Assembly: GCF_000374925.1 (NCBI RefSeq)
Contig: NZ_KB895549.1
Span: 82,434-146,433, forward strand
Reading direction: 5' to 3'
Source of the DNA: Arthrobacter sp. 131MFCol6.1
GTDB taxonomy: Bacteria > Actinomycetota > Actinomycetes > Actinomycetales > Micrococcaceae
Length of the DNA stretch: 64,000 nucleotides
Both the position numbers and the translations under genes were made by a program. The notes below the pieces were generated by a model that saw nothing but the letters and a program-made list of their open reading frames with translations, was not told the origin of the DNA and ran no database searches. Each line of letters opens with the position of its first letter. Positions within the stretch are counted from its first letter, which is position 1. This document shows, piece by piece, positions 63,460-64,000 of the stretch.

Positions 63460-64000
63460 CTAGGCTGCGGCTGCCACTTTGGGCTTTCCGCGCCGCAGCA
63501 TTTTAGCTTGGTGCCGGAGCTGGCGGCGGTGGCGGGAACCCGGCTGGGAGCCCGGCAGGTCTGTGGCCGATGGGCGAAGCGGTGTCCCCGGCAGGGGTGG
63601 TGCGGTGGAGTAGTAGGTGTGGCCGGTGGGGGTGGTGAGCTCGAGGGTGTGCCGGGGACCGCGTGCGGGGCGTGCGTTCCAGCCGGGGGTTTCTTTGGTG
63701 TGGTTGCAGGCTTCGCAGAGTCCGGCGCCGTTGTCGGTGGTGGTCGGGCCGCCGGTGTGCCAGGGGATGATGTGGTCCAGGTGGCGGATCGGGGCGTCGC
63801 AGTAGGGGGTGCGGCAGGTGTCGTCCCTGGTTTGGATGAAGCGGCGCAGGCCGGGTGGGAAGAGCCGGGCGCGGGAGTCCATGGCGATGAGCTCGCCGGT
63901 GCCGGGGTGGGTGTAGAGCCGCCGCAGCCAGAGCCGGAACGCGCGGTCATCGTCGCTCCCGGCGGTCCCGCCCGGGTGAGGGGGACCGCCGGTTGACTCG
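63460..64000 (-). CDS. DUF222/HNH endonuclease, 5' part outside window
   Basis: The frame is open to the window edge. The C-terminal HNH domain is [25 protein letters not shown] then [14 protein letters not shown], preceded by the [29 protein letters not shown] segment usual in actinobacterial DUF222-HNH proteins. The tail is basic ([20 protein letters not shown]). Cellular role unknown; often multicopy in Arthrobacter. Confidence 0.88.
   Translation of the reverse strand, partial: ESTGGPPHPGGTAGSDDDRAFRLWLRRLYTHPGTGELIAMDSRARLFPPGLRRFIQTRDDTCRTPYCDAPIRHLDHIIPWHTGGPTTTDNGAGLCEACNHTKETPGWNARPARGPRHTLELTTPTGHTYYSTAPPLPGTPLRPSATDLPGSQPGSRHRRQLRHQAKMLRRGKPKVAAAA

Overview
The window is a chromosomal segment of a high-GC actinobacterium, most likely an Arthrobacter/Pseudarthrobacter-type member of the Micrococcaceae. 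The evidence is the gene order prfB-ftsE-ftsX-M23 peptidase-smpB-ssrA, a sigR/rsrA pair with a canonical SigR promoter, a fused Kgd 2-oxoglutarate decarboxylase/dehydrogenase, GuaB1, a SAM-IV riboswitch and a truncated DUF222-HNH gene at the right edge. This is inferred from gene content; no database was searched.

Layout. (1) 1-5494: core block with prfB (5' truncated by the window), ftsE, ftsX, a secreted LytM/M23 peptidase, smpB and tmRNA. (2) About 5498-33235: a 27.7-kb genomic island inserted at the 3' end of ssrA. Its proposed edges are an 8-bp direct repeat (5490-5497 and 33236-33243) and a 10-bp inverted repeat just inside each end. It starts with three consecutive tyrosine-recombinase-like genes plus a small HTH/coiled-coil accessory gene (Tn554/recombinase-trio type). 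The cargo looks like a defence island: a metallophosphoesterase operon divergent from an XRE regulator, a 1341-aa Cap4/DUF4297-like nuclease-STAND NTPase, a helicase-associated-domain protein, an unknown 54/504/44-aa coupled gene set, an Mrr-type restriction endonuclease, several unknown proteins, a 1175-aa restriction-endonuclease-fold STAND NTPase, a remnant of a different integrase, a HigB-HigA-SecB-like toxin-antitoxin-chaperone module, a gene broken by one amber codon, and an HNH protein. (3) 33244-64000: ordinary chromosome. A perfect 18-bp-stem terminator directly after the right edge may be the displaced ssrA terminator.

Backbone after the island: SHOCT and DUF6325 proteins, mntH-mntR-fluC-fluC (manganese and fluoride), a methyltransferase and a SAM-IV-controlled class V aminotransferase, doxX-aroA-rsgA-hisN, sigR-rsrA, a PadR/DUF4097 pair behind three copies of a GATATATCGCG operator-like repeat, kgd, guaB1, a tandem CNNM/CorC pair, a zinc ABC transporter behind a 41-bp perfect palindrome with zur downstream, an MBL-fold hydrolase, a Cds1-like cysteine desulfhydrase and a two-domain rhodanese.

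The best candidates for undescribed biology are in the island: the XRE-controlled metallophosphoesterase operon beside the nuclease-STAND protein, the second STAND protein, the 54/504/44-aa set, and the 497-aa orphan. The toxin-antitoxin-chaperone module and the recombinase trio, in which one member seems to have lost its catalytic residues, are recognisable systems with unusual details.
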